From Andalucia godoyi (lineage: Eukaryota; Discoba; Jakobea; Jakobida; Andaluciidae): a DNA stretch of 64,000 nucleotides. This document shows, piece after piece, positions 21,601 to 31,835 of this stretch. A program made the position numbers and the translations under genes. Numbering within the stretch: the stretch's first letter is position 1; the number at the start of each line of letters is the position of its first letter. The stretch lies in the NCBI GenBank assembly GCA_009859145.1, contig VRVR01000035.1, positions 37,978 to 101,977 on the forward strand, read 5' to 3'. The notes beneath the pieces are model-generated. The model saw only the letters and a list, made by a program, of their open reading frames with translations. It ran no database searches and was not told where the DNA came from.

Positions 21601-24063
21601 GCTCACAATTTCAAAAGGCAGCGTCACTCCACGTTGCCTGTCCGAAGCGGACTGCGTCCTGGAAATCGTTTTTGAATCTTGGAAATCGCGGTCAACGATA
21701 TCGGACGAGATCGGTTGCAGAATATACGTTCGACACAGAGCAAAGTAGATGATAACAAAGATACAAACCATTGCGAACGTAAAGAATAACGCCACTCGAA
21801 GACGAGACATCGAAGGGAGCATTTTGGAGCGCACAGAGATTTTCCATTCTTCATTCTGACTCTCTGACGGAGCATCGGAAAACCCATTCACAGACGAGAT
21901 GGATCCGCTTCGACCATTCGCAGTTTGATGCCACGGACTCGTTGGGGTGGTCAAAGATAACCTAGAATGGATCTCGCTCATGTCGCTGAACATGGGCGAC
22001 GGAATGCCGTCGGCTCGACGATCGGCTTCCAGTCGGTCCGCTTCGTCTCTCAACACTTTTGCGTGGTTCGGATCTTGATCAACGGAGAGCGCCCAGCTGG
22101 CACGGCATCTCCACGTCTCCGGAGCAAGCGGCTCCACTTTCGACAACATCATTAGCAAGGAAGCACCGCGGTCCTTGAAGTACCGAATGGCACTGATAAT
22201 CTGCCAACGCCTCGCAGCATCCGCCTCAATCTGTTGTTCTCGGCCCATAAAGCGGCCTACTCGTTTTTGGATACTGATCGTGGACGACTGCATCACTTCC
22301 TTCCAGAAGAGAATGTACAAGGAGAGAATTCGCGACCGGTATTTCTCGATTCGCGCTTTGGTGTTTTCAATGTCCTTGAACGACCACACCCGGTTCACGA
22401 GCCCAGACGTATCCAGCTTCAGCATCTGGATGGTAAAGAGCTCGTACAACAGCGGCCACGACACAATGTTGAAGCTGGAGTTGTTGAGAAGAATGGGCAT
22501 CGCATTCTGCAACTCCAGCAAGTACGTGGTGAGAACCGAATGCTTATGGCACAGCTCCAGGCAAGCCTGGCAGAACTGAATGCCCATGAACGTCGAACGG
22601 CTATACTTTGAGTACGCGGTCGAATAGAGTCGCAAGATCCGACTGGCATCCACAATCCACATATGATTATAATCAGGAGACCTTCCTTGACTGAGGATCT
22701 TCTGCATGAAACACCGCATCCTGATCTCACACGAGATGACGTTCAGAGTGGACTTAATTCTGCTGGTGAAGAACGAGACTTCGGCAGGGGAACCCGAGTT
22801 GATTTCCCCAGCCGCCGCATACTCGTGCATGACGTGGCTCCCTTCGAAGAATGTTTTGATGCTGGATGGCGCAAAGGAGATTCGCCGTGGTGCAGGACTG
22901 GCAGCATGTTCAAGAGCGCCATTGTCAGCCGATCTTTCGCCAAACTCGGAATGCGACACGCCTTCTCCAATCGTGGAAGACACGGCAACAGGGGCAAGGG
23001 AGCCTGACATGTTCAGCTTTCTGCGCGCTCCGGAAGGCGATGTAGAATTCGGATCCACTGGTGACGAAATGGATCGGCCAGAGGCAGTGGTCTTTTCCGC
23101 GATGGCAGTGTACCAATCAAATGGTTGATACGATCGGCAGTGATAGAACACGATTCCATACAGCAGAATTCCGAGCAACGCTGAACAAACGATCGACGCA
23201 GCGAACCATTCCCAAGACCACGAGGATCCCGTGTACCCATGCAAAGCCGCCGACACTCCGATGAAGATGTAGCAGCTTCCCACGCAAATGTTTGACAAAA
23301 TCCATCGATATGGGATGAACACCAAAAGGTAGAGAATGAACGCACCAACGACGATTGGCGTACCAATGGTAAACACTGGGGCTCCGGTGCCCAGAGAACA
23401 CAGATGAAACAGCACAATCGACAGTTCTGCAAATTGCTCCAGCATTCCGACCACGTTGTTCACCGTCGAATGGAACAGAGGAAATACGAGCGTGATGTCC
23501 CCGCAGAAGAAGCGAAACGCAGGGAGCCACAGCAACAAGAGCAGGGAAACCTGCACGAGCAATAGTACAACAAGCGGGTCCGCAGCGTATCCCAGATCGG
23601 ATTCGTCCACCTTCAGCAGGAGCAACATTAGGACGTAGAGTCCAAAGAAGGTAGCATGCTGGAACCACAGACATCTGCTCAAGTATGAAATAACGCGGGA
23701 GCCTGGTCTTCCGGTCTTTTGAACCTGGAAATAGAACCAGAAAGAGCAAAGAATCGTCAGTGCAAACACCGACAAGGAAACGCCGCCGAGAGCTTCTAGG
23801 ACAACGCGTCCCGCACCGGTCCGCAGACTCGAGCTGTCCGCGTAGAAAGGGTAGAACGCAAACAGCAAAAGAAACAACAAACGAATGATCAGCAGCCACG
23901 AGGGGATCGGAGCAGTACTCCGAATAACATTTCCGACTTCAAAGGCTTTCCGCAACCCGGGTCTCTTTGAAATGTAACTTCCATAGTCGAATCCGGAAGT
24001 CAGCGACACCAGCGACGGGCTCACTGACGGGTCAATCGAAGGGCGTCCACCTGATTGTACCAT
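18634..24063 (-). CDS. Giant multipass adenylyl cyclase, copy B
   Basis: A 1,809-residue paralogue of the neighbouring cyclase, starting at ATG 24063. Both begin MVQ and share the same plan: about eight N-terminal membrane segments, a long cytosolic region, four further membrane segments and a C-terminal class III cyclase domain. The central blocks LPFEIVSRIRR, MYQTRYLTN and LYYYTxRTDLYRS are nearly identical. Catalytic residues are all present: D1621 (FQDIVSFT), D1665 (VMGDGS), adenylyl-type K1661 and D1740 (LDVFG), N1747 and R1751 (VNMSSRM). It is therefore predicted to be an active adenylyl cyclase. The tail after the domain is only a few residues long, shorter than in copy A, which has a ~65-residue Ser/Thr-rich tail. 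Ligands are unknown. The tandem same-strand arrangement indicates local duplication followed by wide divergence. Confidence 0.9.
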   Translation of the reverse strand: MVQSGGRPSIDPSVSPSLVSLTSGFDYGSYISKRPGLRKAFEVGNVIRSTAPIPSWLLIIRLLFLLLFAFYPFYADSSSLRTGAGRVVLEALGGVSLSVFALTILCSFWFYFQVQKTGRPGSRVISYLSRCLWFQHATFFGLYVLMLLLLKVDESDLGYAADPLVVLLLVQVSLLLLLWLPAFRFFCGDITLVFPLFHSTVNNVVGMLEQFAELSIVLFHLCSLGTGAPVFTIGTPIVVGAFILYLLVFIPYRWILSNICVGSCYIFIGVSAALHGYTGSSWSWEWFAASIVCSALLGILLYGIVFYHCRSYQPFDWYTAIAEKTTASGRSISSPVDPNSTSPSGARRKLNMSGSLAPVAVSSTIGEGVSHSEFGERSADNGALEHAASPAPRRISFAPSSIKTFFEGSHVMHEYAAAGEINSGSPAEVSFFTSRIKSTLNVISCEIRMRCFMQKILSQGRSPDYNHMWIVDASRILRLYSTAYSKYSRSTFMGIQFCQACLELCHKHSVLTTYLLELQNAMPILLNNSSFNIVSWPLLYELFTIQMLKLDTSGLVNRVWSFKDIENTKARIEKYRSRILSLYILFWKEVMQSSTISIQKRVGRFMGREQQIEADAARRWQIISAIRYFKDRGASLLMMLSKVEPLAPETWRCRASWALSVDQDPNHAKVLRDEADRLEADRRADGIPSPMFSDMSEIHSRLSLTTPTSPWHQTANGRSGSISSVNGFSDAPSESQNEEWKISVRSKMLPSMSRLRVALFFTFAMVCIFVIIYFALCRTYILQPISSDIVDRDFQDSKTISRTQSASDRQRGVTLPFEIVSRIRRAVSKWSTLSRMFVTFTELPRDTTTGLSTMRFLNRHLTDSATKITDMHRQLKDSDVAVFSTDIQDKMSKLNVASVQNSSLLPAVITSMVQYYVFDDTALSNAAILESFVATLGTVARCVADPDRQTAYLNFSSSILISSLGSCSAAGVSLWYNGLTSYKDSIQRVQESYQDATQAYITRVLIISLTFSLGFALIAGFFCIGFIYVSLRAHNKQMNWLLLLPSAIDPSLVRPVFSRLFTGGAEGIRNASGIEDYNPASSRHLLDTQRYLLGSASSSAFLTSQFSTFRSQLMTIIFGIVVIFLYSQIFTVFLVMHLVDSLHAMYQTRYLTNSEALLWKSISYASELYYQAYLSTPFPKTVSVSSIVAAEEAMTEFYRLVDGDTSIDSPGVIHMTATLRGTVLNPAHLSAFSEYPDTTGTSLAIDMANIFTEIVSVATTQPGALPTSFFWTRIAPRLFAWLPAKLDKVFEELLYYYTNRTDLYRSAADGFFGAAFVLFPFIFFLCFWRPISVLRDEEKMIRKAYSTLDTNAVFSSETVLRFVRENKVDSDLSALSSDHHGADSENVDRSLSTGELLMNRSKEFRDLCPFPFLEASCNAATIRESSTITDPVLTFHNLACAQFMRKPAAFFDAQPKLSEIFAEAPDVRSNQSFQSFLTHIRSPWLTFTGDTRQFIMMLLCSRDDVDGGDAKIEGVLCSVTVVTCVDPLIHILNHAVPNQVRFGLSIRDLSDENRVADLIERVRESNIHNLENFVPSAVTRVVNEWLDDNTRSSADEESEQTNRNKNKIAYQHKDVSCIFQDIVSFTPLCSQLTPVQVVDLLTELYSRYDEAAKKYNVMKIKVMGDGSMWVSGMTFGDELPADKIVAAHNAVNFAFEMIRIANEMRVRFSDGTEKQLHVRVGIHTGELTSGVISNKLPVLDVFGATVNMSSRMESTSQSDRVHISHQTYKLVYDKFACTRRQPRVELKGIRYTDDTFFVSPANSNTPFFG

Positions 24064-25670
24064 GTCGGAGCCACAACGGTGCGGTTACAAACACACAAAC
24101 ACACAAGCACACAAACAGAAAACAAATATTTTCAGGATCGAAGCGACGGTTCGGAGGGGAAACCCGTGCAGATCAAAACAAACGGCACGCTTATTAAGAA
24201 AGACGCGGAAAGGTTAGCACAAGTCGAGCTGATGAAAAGATGGATGACAGCAAGCACTTCAGTTCGATTCACAAAAGGAAAAGACAACCGAGATGATCTA
24301 AATAACAAAATGAGAAGTGCTTTTCTGTTTGTTTTTTCTGGCAGGAAGGAGGGGGTTCGGTTGTTGTTGAGCGAGAGAAAACGACGACGAGGTCCGTCCT
24401 CCGTTGTCGTTTTTGCAAATGATTTGAGAGACGACAAACACGGGGAAGGAAAATGCTCCAGCGTTTCTACCAAGTGACAAAAAAGGGTTGTGATCGTACG
24501 GGTGGTTGGCAAACAAGGACAATGCAAGCAGATTGTGCTAACAATCCCTTCGGCAAAGTCTACCAAGTGCGAAGCAGACATCGGTACAAGAGCAAACGAA
24601 GTGGGGAGAGTTCTTGCTGATGTGTACTGTCAAGATCTATCAAGTGGAGACATTCACCAGCGGGTGTGGAAATCGAAGCATGTGAGCAGCACCGGAACTG
24701 CTTCTCGTGGGCAAGAGAATCCTCTGTCGTGCGCGAGCACATGCCTTTCTGGGCAACGAGCAGGAGTTCCGTATCTGCAAGATGACTCCCACCATCCTGG
24801 TGGAGACAATGGCCTGACCAGATGCGGGGCTTCAGCAGCTTTCCAGACGCCTCAGCAGCAGTCGAAGCAAACTCCATCGGCCCCCCGGATCGCCCAAGCA
24901 GAATGGATGGGGGTTCGCCTTTCCGAACACTCGGAACACGGATTTTTGATTGTTTCTTTTTGGCGATTGGGGGAAATCGTGAGACTTTTTGTAATCACTG
25001 TTGGCACCCTCCAAGCCGGAGCACAAGCCAGCTGGGAAATACCGATGACGCTCGTCTCTCAGCCTCCCTAAAAACAAAGCAAAAAGGCCTTCCAGGCTTG
25101 AAGCCTCGGCCTGCATTCAACACGAGCACACCAAACACCACCACTGTTGAATGCCGCCGAGTGTGCCATGATCGCTGCTGCTGCCGCCGCCGCCGCAGCA
25201 GCAGTCGGTGCAGCCGGATCGACTGCGAAGCTCAACGCATGATTGTCACCGCATTTTCCTTTTTTAATGTATTTATTATTTTTTTTTTGGTCCCTTTTCA
25301 CACAACAGGCAGAACGCAAGGCAGACAACCGGGATGCATCGCTGGGCTGCTGGAACCCGCAGAAGACAAAGCCTGGCAGCACCCGATCCTGTACGTACTT
25401 GGAAACGTCTCTGCGTCTTTGTCTGCTCATCAGCACCAGCCGCCTCTCTCGGAAACCTGCTGTAATTCGCTCTACCGGGTTTTACCGCCAGATGGAAAAC
25501 ATGCTGCAGAAACACGTCGATTCCAAGCGAATTGCTCCATTCTTTGATACATGTCTTTCATGTTTTCTTTCAACACGTTCGTTTTTCTTCCCACCTCTCC
25601 GTGTCGATTTCTGAAAAATTCCAGAATCTGGAGGAGAAAAAATAATAATAATAAAAAGTAAGGGCTGGAA
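24064..25670. other. 1.6 kb gene-free stretch
   Basis: The longest interval without a supported gene. Scattered open frames (for example 24490-25071 + and 24822-25547 +) have Ser/Arg/Cys-rich composition and no domains. It includes a GCTGCTGCCGCC-type triplet run near 25170-25205 and an AT-rich patch at 25620-25660 just before RAD1. It must carry the promoters of cyclase B and RAD1. A non-coding RNA or small spliced gene cannot be excluded. Confidence 0.4.
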
Positions 25671-26669
25671 ATGCGACCTGCTGCTAACACGAAATCGGGA
25701 TCGGAACGAACCGAGTTGACCGAGAGCCAGCTGTCGGAAGCGTCATTCGAGGCGTCGGAGGCGTCGTCGTCGTCTTCTTCTTCGTCGTCGTCGCTGATTC
25801 CGGAAGATCTTCGGATGACGGTGTCTCAGCCTCGCAAGCTGTACGAGTCGCTGAGTGCGCTGAAGTGGAGCACTCCACAGCCGATGATTACAGTTGTTGC
25901 GACGCCAGAAGTTTTCAAAGTGCAGTCGGTTTCTGATGATCTGGGGTATTTTGCGTCTCTTGGGATTTCGCATGAGTTCTTCTCCAAGTACTCGCTTATT
26001 TCGCGCTCTGTGACGTTTTCTGTTAACTTGGTCCCGCTGCTCGATGCACTCAACTTGTACTCCCAGCAGTCCGTCACCGTTACCTATCCCGTCGGTGATG
26101 CGCAGCTGCGGCTGTCTGTCGAGGAACAAGGAGTCATGAGCCAGTGTCTTATTCGAACGCGTGTGTCTTCCATGGAGCGGATTCCCACCATCAATTTTCT
26201 CCAGCACCGCAAGATTGTGTCGTGCTATGCACTTACGGCATATCTCAAGGACGCCTTGCGGGACATTGACTGGTGCGACGATGTGGTTCAGATCAGCTTC
26301 TCGAGCACGGACTCGAAACCCAGTCTCATGATCCGTGCATCTGGATCCGCTGGAACGCTGGATGTGTGCTTCTGGGATCGCGACATCGTCATTTCGGCGC
26401 TGGAGATCCATCGAGGCTTCCCAATCGTCGAGTTTGACTATCTCCGCAAACATCTCGTGGCAATGGCGCGGTCACTCGGTCTGTCTGCAAACTGCAGAAT
26501 CCGCGTCAACCAAAAGGGAGTCTTGAATGTACAGGTCCTGCTGGATATGGCCGGCACCGCGGAAAAGAAAAGTTATTTTGAAGCATTCTTGCTTGCCGTC
26601 AGACCCGATGATATCCACCGCAGTCACGACGCCGTCGACCATGCCGATGGCACCAACGACGACCAATGA
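25671..26669 (+). CDS. RAD1-like subunit of the 9-1-1 checkpoint clamp
   Basis: A 332-residue protein whose residues ~55-318 match the Rad1/Rec1/Rad17 family, a PCNA-fold subunit of the Rad9-Rad1-Hus1 ring. That ring is loaded at damaged DNA to activate ATR signalling. Supporting blocks are SVTFSVNLVPLLDALNLYS at about 113-131, RLSVEEQGVMSQCLIRT, LKDALRDIDWCDDVVQISFS, and the final beta segment KGVLNVQVLL. The spacing of the two PCNA-like halves fits. The N-terminal 50 residues are a Ser/Glu-rich extension with a ten-Ser run, absent from typical Rad1. The C-terminus is Asp-rich. The ATG at 25671 is the first in the frame. A different sliding-clamp paralogue is possible but less good. Confidence 0.82.
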   Translation: MRPAANTKSGSERTELTESQLSEASFEASEASSSSSSSSSSLIPEDLRMTVSQPRKLYESLSALKWSTPQPMITVVATPEVFKVQSVSDDLGYFASLGISHEFFSKYSLISRSVTFSVNLVPLLDALNLYSQQSVTVTYPVGDAQLRLSVEEQGVMSQCLIRTRVSSMERIPTINFLQHRKIVSCYALTAYLKDALRDIDWCDDVVQISFSSTDSKPSLMIRASGSAGTLDVCFWDRDIVISALEIHRGFPIVEFDYLRKHLVAMARSLGLSANCRIRVNQKGVLNVQVLLDMAGTAEKKSYFEAFLLAVRPDDIHRSHDAVDHADGTNDDQ

Positions 26670-27547
26670 TAGTGACAGTGACAGTGTCCCCATTGACCTT
26701 CCAGCTTCCCTGGCCACCGTCGGCAACGTTTGAGCTGCTCTCCTCGTGTTCTGTTTTCGTTTTCATCATCGTCTTGAGAAAACACTTGAAACCCCTAGGT
26801 TCCATCCGGTTTGAAGCTAAATCGAAACGAGAATCTCCCCCTCTTCCACGATTTCGCGTTTTGTTTGTTCTTGTTTTTCGTTCCGAGTATTGGTGACTCT
26901 TGGAGACACGTTCGAAACTGCACGAGCCGGCAGAAGGGAAGAAAACGTCGCATTGGAGTCAGGACTGCACGCCAGATGCGGACGTGGAGCCACTTTCAAT
27001 TTCGCCCACAGGCTGCTGCACAAGGCGAGGGGGTATGCAACCGCTATAGTGCTCCGATGTCCAGCATGTGCAGCGATGATGGATCGCGCAACATCTCTTT
27101 GAAGAACACAGTGTGCGTGCATGCAATTTGTACCAACATTATAGCCAATTGGTATCGATGCAGTGTATCGCAGGCGCCACGGACTCGTTCGGTCGTCTGC
27201 TTTTTCTCAGAGGATCTGCTGTAAAAAAAAAACCCCCCAAGCTCAGCGGGGCATGTGTCAACTGTCAAGTGCAGGTGCAAGTGATCCGTTCTGCTTGCCA
27301 AAGAAGATTGTTCGACTTTGCATGGCGCTTCTCTGATGTCTCTCTGGCTTTGTTTCTGTTTGTGCTCGGATTCGCAAGTTTGTCTTGCTGTGTTTGATTT
27401 TTCTTTCTTCGTATTTGTTGCTGTTGTTGTTGTTTTTGGTTTGATATATATATTATTTTTTTGCTTTCTCGTGTTTTCTCCTCCACGATACTCCGATCTC
27501 TTCTGCCGTTTCGTGCATTCTTGTTCAAATCGTCACACTCTCTGAAA
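26670..27547. other. Spacer between RAD1 and stefin genes
   Basis: About 0.9 kb with no recognised gene. The right part is T-rich, including tgttgttgtt and tatatata near 27420-27455, and probably forms the stefin promoter and leader. Short frames such as 26890-27102 show no family features. Confidence 0.45.
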
Positions 27548-27841
27548 ATGAAAGTCGGTGGTACCACTGCAGCCCGCGCCCCTGTTTCAGAAGACCACGA
27601 ACTAGTCGGTAAGATCCGAGCAGATCTCGAAGCTCCTCGCGATTCCAAGTTTTCTCATTTTGAATGCCTGTCTGTGGCCTCGCAGGTCGTCGCGGGAATC
27701 AACTACTTTTTCAAGATCCTCATTGACGCAGAAAAGGGCGAGTGTGTTCACGTTCGTGTCTACAAGGATCTTCAGGGAAATGTCAAGATCGCCGGAATCC
27801 AGGAGCACAAGTCCCGAGAGGATGAACTGAAGTATTTCTAA
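27548..27841 (+). CDS. Stefin-type cystatin (cysteine protease inhibitor)
   Basis: A 97-residue protein from the ATG at 27548; an upstream TTG-initiated extension of 29 residues is not supported. It aligns with type 1 cystatins (stefins), intracellular inhibitors of papain-like cathepsins. The N-terminal Gly pair (VGG, residues 3-5) and the first hairpin QVVAG at 46-50 followed by INYFFKI are the inhibitory wedge. HVRVYKDLQGN gives the second strand pair. The C-terminal DELKYF is almost the stefin ending. No signal peptide or Cys pairs occur, so cytosolic action on lysosomal-type proteases is expected. Length equals the family norm of about 98 residues. Confidence 0.95.
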   Translation: MKVGGTTAARAPVSEDHELVGKIRADLEAPRDSKFSHFECLSVASQVVAGINYFFKILIDAEKGECVHVRVYKDLQGNVKIAGIQEHKSREDELKYF

Positions 27842-28009
27842 TGCTTGCTTGCTGCTGGGAAGAAAAATACATTTCAACTTGAAAATACATAATAAATATC
27901 GTGTTTTCATTCTGGCAGAACAAGACATTGTCGGAGTTAGGCCGTTTGGCCCCCGCTCTTTCATTTTTCCCCTTCCCCCATCTTCATCGTTGTTTTTCTT
28001 GGTTGCACA

Positions 28010-29851
<1,842 letters not shown>

Positions 29852-30388
29852 TTTTTTTTTCCTCTTACTGTTTCCACACCTCTCGATCTCCAGCTTTTTG
29901 ACCTCGGACCGATCTCCCACCGACAATTAACTAATTTAATTAATCCAAAGTAATAAAACCAAAAATAAAATAACAAATTATTATTATTATTATTACGATT
30001 GTGATTGTCATTATTTACATTTGCAGCAATACTGAATCAATAAGGTTTCCAAAAAGTCCTTTTATTCAGTATATTCATCTGCTTCTCCAATGAATTGAAT
30101 CCCTTTTCCAGTCGGCATTATTTTTTTCCCTCACCGAGTCTCACTTGATGCTACGGCACCTTTTCTGCAGCTCCGGTGATCGAAATGGGACAGGGAAAAG
30201 GGCGGATAAAACGCTCGTACGGAGAAGACGAATTCGCTCATTTTGAAAAGCCAAAATGATCCAAAATGAAAAGTTTGCTGCGATTTTTTATTTTATTAAT
30301 TAATTATTATTTTTTCCAGTTATTTGGATGCATGTACTTATTAATGAAATAGTGGATTAGAAGAGATAGGAAGAGAGAAAAGAGAGGA
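29852..30388. other. AT-rich divergent promoter region
   Basis: This spacer lies between the Zn2Cys6 gene (-) and the DUF2039 gene (+). It contains ATT trinucleotide runs near 29975-29995 and a tandem AAAATGATCCAAAATGA-like element at about 30252-30268. No reading frame is supported. Confidence 0.5.
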
Positions 30389-31348
30389 ATGTCATCACAG
30401 CGCCATGGATCGCAAAAGACGCGGGGTCCCGCGCATCAGAACAAGACGGCGTTCAAGCATAACAAAAAGTCGCAGAAGACCGCGATGATTCTGTCGCTGC
30501 CGAACGAAGGGCTGTGCTCTCGGTGCCATGACATCATAGTGTGGAGAAAGCAGTACCGCAAATACAAGCCTCTTACAAAGCCCGGGACGTGTGCGACGTG
30601 CAAACAGCGAAGTGTAAAGCATGCATATCACACAATCTGCCAAGGATGCGCGTCGCTGAAGGGTTGCTGTGCAAAGTGTTTGGAGGTCAAGGAGCTTGTT
30701 TCGGATCCAAAGGCGCAGCGCAAAGAAGCAGCAATGGAGGAGGAGGAGTTGCTTAAGAATCTTCAATTTATGAAGGAGCGCGAACGAAGACGGATTCTCA
30801 GACAACTCGACAAGGGCGAGATCTCTGCGGACGAGCTCAAGGCCAGGCTCGACGGTCTTGAACTCGCAGGCGGAGGCAGTATGGGCGATTTCGACGACGA
30901 CAATGGGGATGACGATTTCGACGACGACGACGACGACGACGACGATGATGATGATGATGATGATGATGACGATGACGATGATGACGAGGAGAAGAAGAAA
31001 ATTGTGCCGAAAAGGAAGCAGCCGGTTCAGAAATCGAGAAAACATCAAGGGGCGCTAGATGAAGATCTTGAGGATGCGGCTGCGTTTGCAAGAAAGCACG
31101 GTCTCCTTCCACGGCCGCATCACGCAGACGCTGCGCCCCGGTCATCTGCTACTGCAAAACCAGTGGATGCAAAGACCATCGTCAAGGAATCTGCCGGTGC
31201 GAAGGAACCGGTGCCGGTTCTTGTCGAAGAAATGGTTGAAAAGGACGAACAGGAGGATGGTGAGGACGACGAAGATGACTTTGGTGACGAAGATGACTTT
31301 GATGACGAAGAGGATGATGAACTGGAAGAGGATGAGGAGGATGTATAG
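30389..31348 (+). CDS. DUF2039 (C9orf85-like) zinc-ribbon protein with acidic tail
   Basis: A 319-residue protein whose first ~105 residues match DUF2039, the C9orf85 family of unknown function. Shared features are the basic N-terminus with KTRGPAHQNKTAFKHNK, then C-x2-C (CSRC) and IVWRKQYRKYKPLTKP. CATCKQRSVKHAYHTIC and a closing CAKC complete the set of Cys pairs, which suggests two zinc sites. Family members are usually near 150-180 residues. This one is extended by a long acidic region with an Asp run of about 20 residues from GAC/GAT codons near 30910-30985. A basic patch EKKKIVPKRKQ and a final Asp/Glu-rich tail follow. Function is unknown; the basic and acidic stretches suggest nuclear or nucleolar location. 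The ATG at 30389 is the first codon of the frame. Confidence 0.85.
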   Translation: MSSQRHGSQKTRGPAHQNKTAFKHNKKSQKTAMILSLPNEGLCSRCHDIIVWRKQYRKYKPLTKPGTCATCKQRSVKHAYHTICQGCASLKGCCAKCLEVKELVSDPKAQRKEAAMEEEELLKNLQFMKERERRRILRQLDKGEISADELKARLDGLELAGGGSMGDFDDDNGDDDFDDDDDDDDDDDDDDDDDDDDDDEEKKKIVPKRKQPVQKSRKHQGALDEDLEDAAAFARKHGLLPRPHHADAAPRSSATAKPVDAKTIVKESAGAKEPVPVLVEEMVEKDEQEDGEDDEDDFGDEDDFDDEEDDELEEDEEDV

Positions 31349-31835
31349 ACTTTGCGTATAAACCACCATGTTGCGAGTGACCATATGAAGAAGTATCCGG
31401 GACCGATCGCAAGCAAGTGAACCTTGACATCCATCTTCCTGCATACATAAGCAAACCGTCTCTCGTTTTCTGAATGTTCCAACTGTTGTCCTAATAGCCC
31501 ACTAACCTGGATATTTCAGACAATGCTATTCTTCCGTTCGCCGTATTTCATTTACACCAATCCACGTCATCACTCTGACGTCCCCCGTCATCTTGGGCCC
31601 GTCTGGATGAAGAGACTGGAATGGGTGCGCGCAACATCTATTGGAAGAATGCTTCGGCGTGATGGGGGTCTGCCCTCCCTTCTGAATTAAATTCACACTC
31701 GGTTCTGGTGCAAAACTGCATAAGGATGGCAGCAATGATTCGCTATGCTTCCTGTACAACGTAGGCGATGAAAGGATGCTTTTAATCATTCTTCATTAAT
31801 TTCCACAACAACAATCAAAAAAAACGTATAAAAAA
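31349..31835. other. Convergent 3' spacer
   Basis: The spacer separates the DUF2039 gene (+) and the PH-domain gene (-), which converge here. A minus-strand frame at 31526-31789 encodes an 87-residue Ser/Pro-rich peptide with no family signature. I see nothing else in it. Confidence 0.45.

Noticed and set aside
24490-25071. 193-codon plus-strand frame in the gene-free stretch
   Set aside because: No domain and non-coding-like composition; retained only as part of a spacer.
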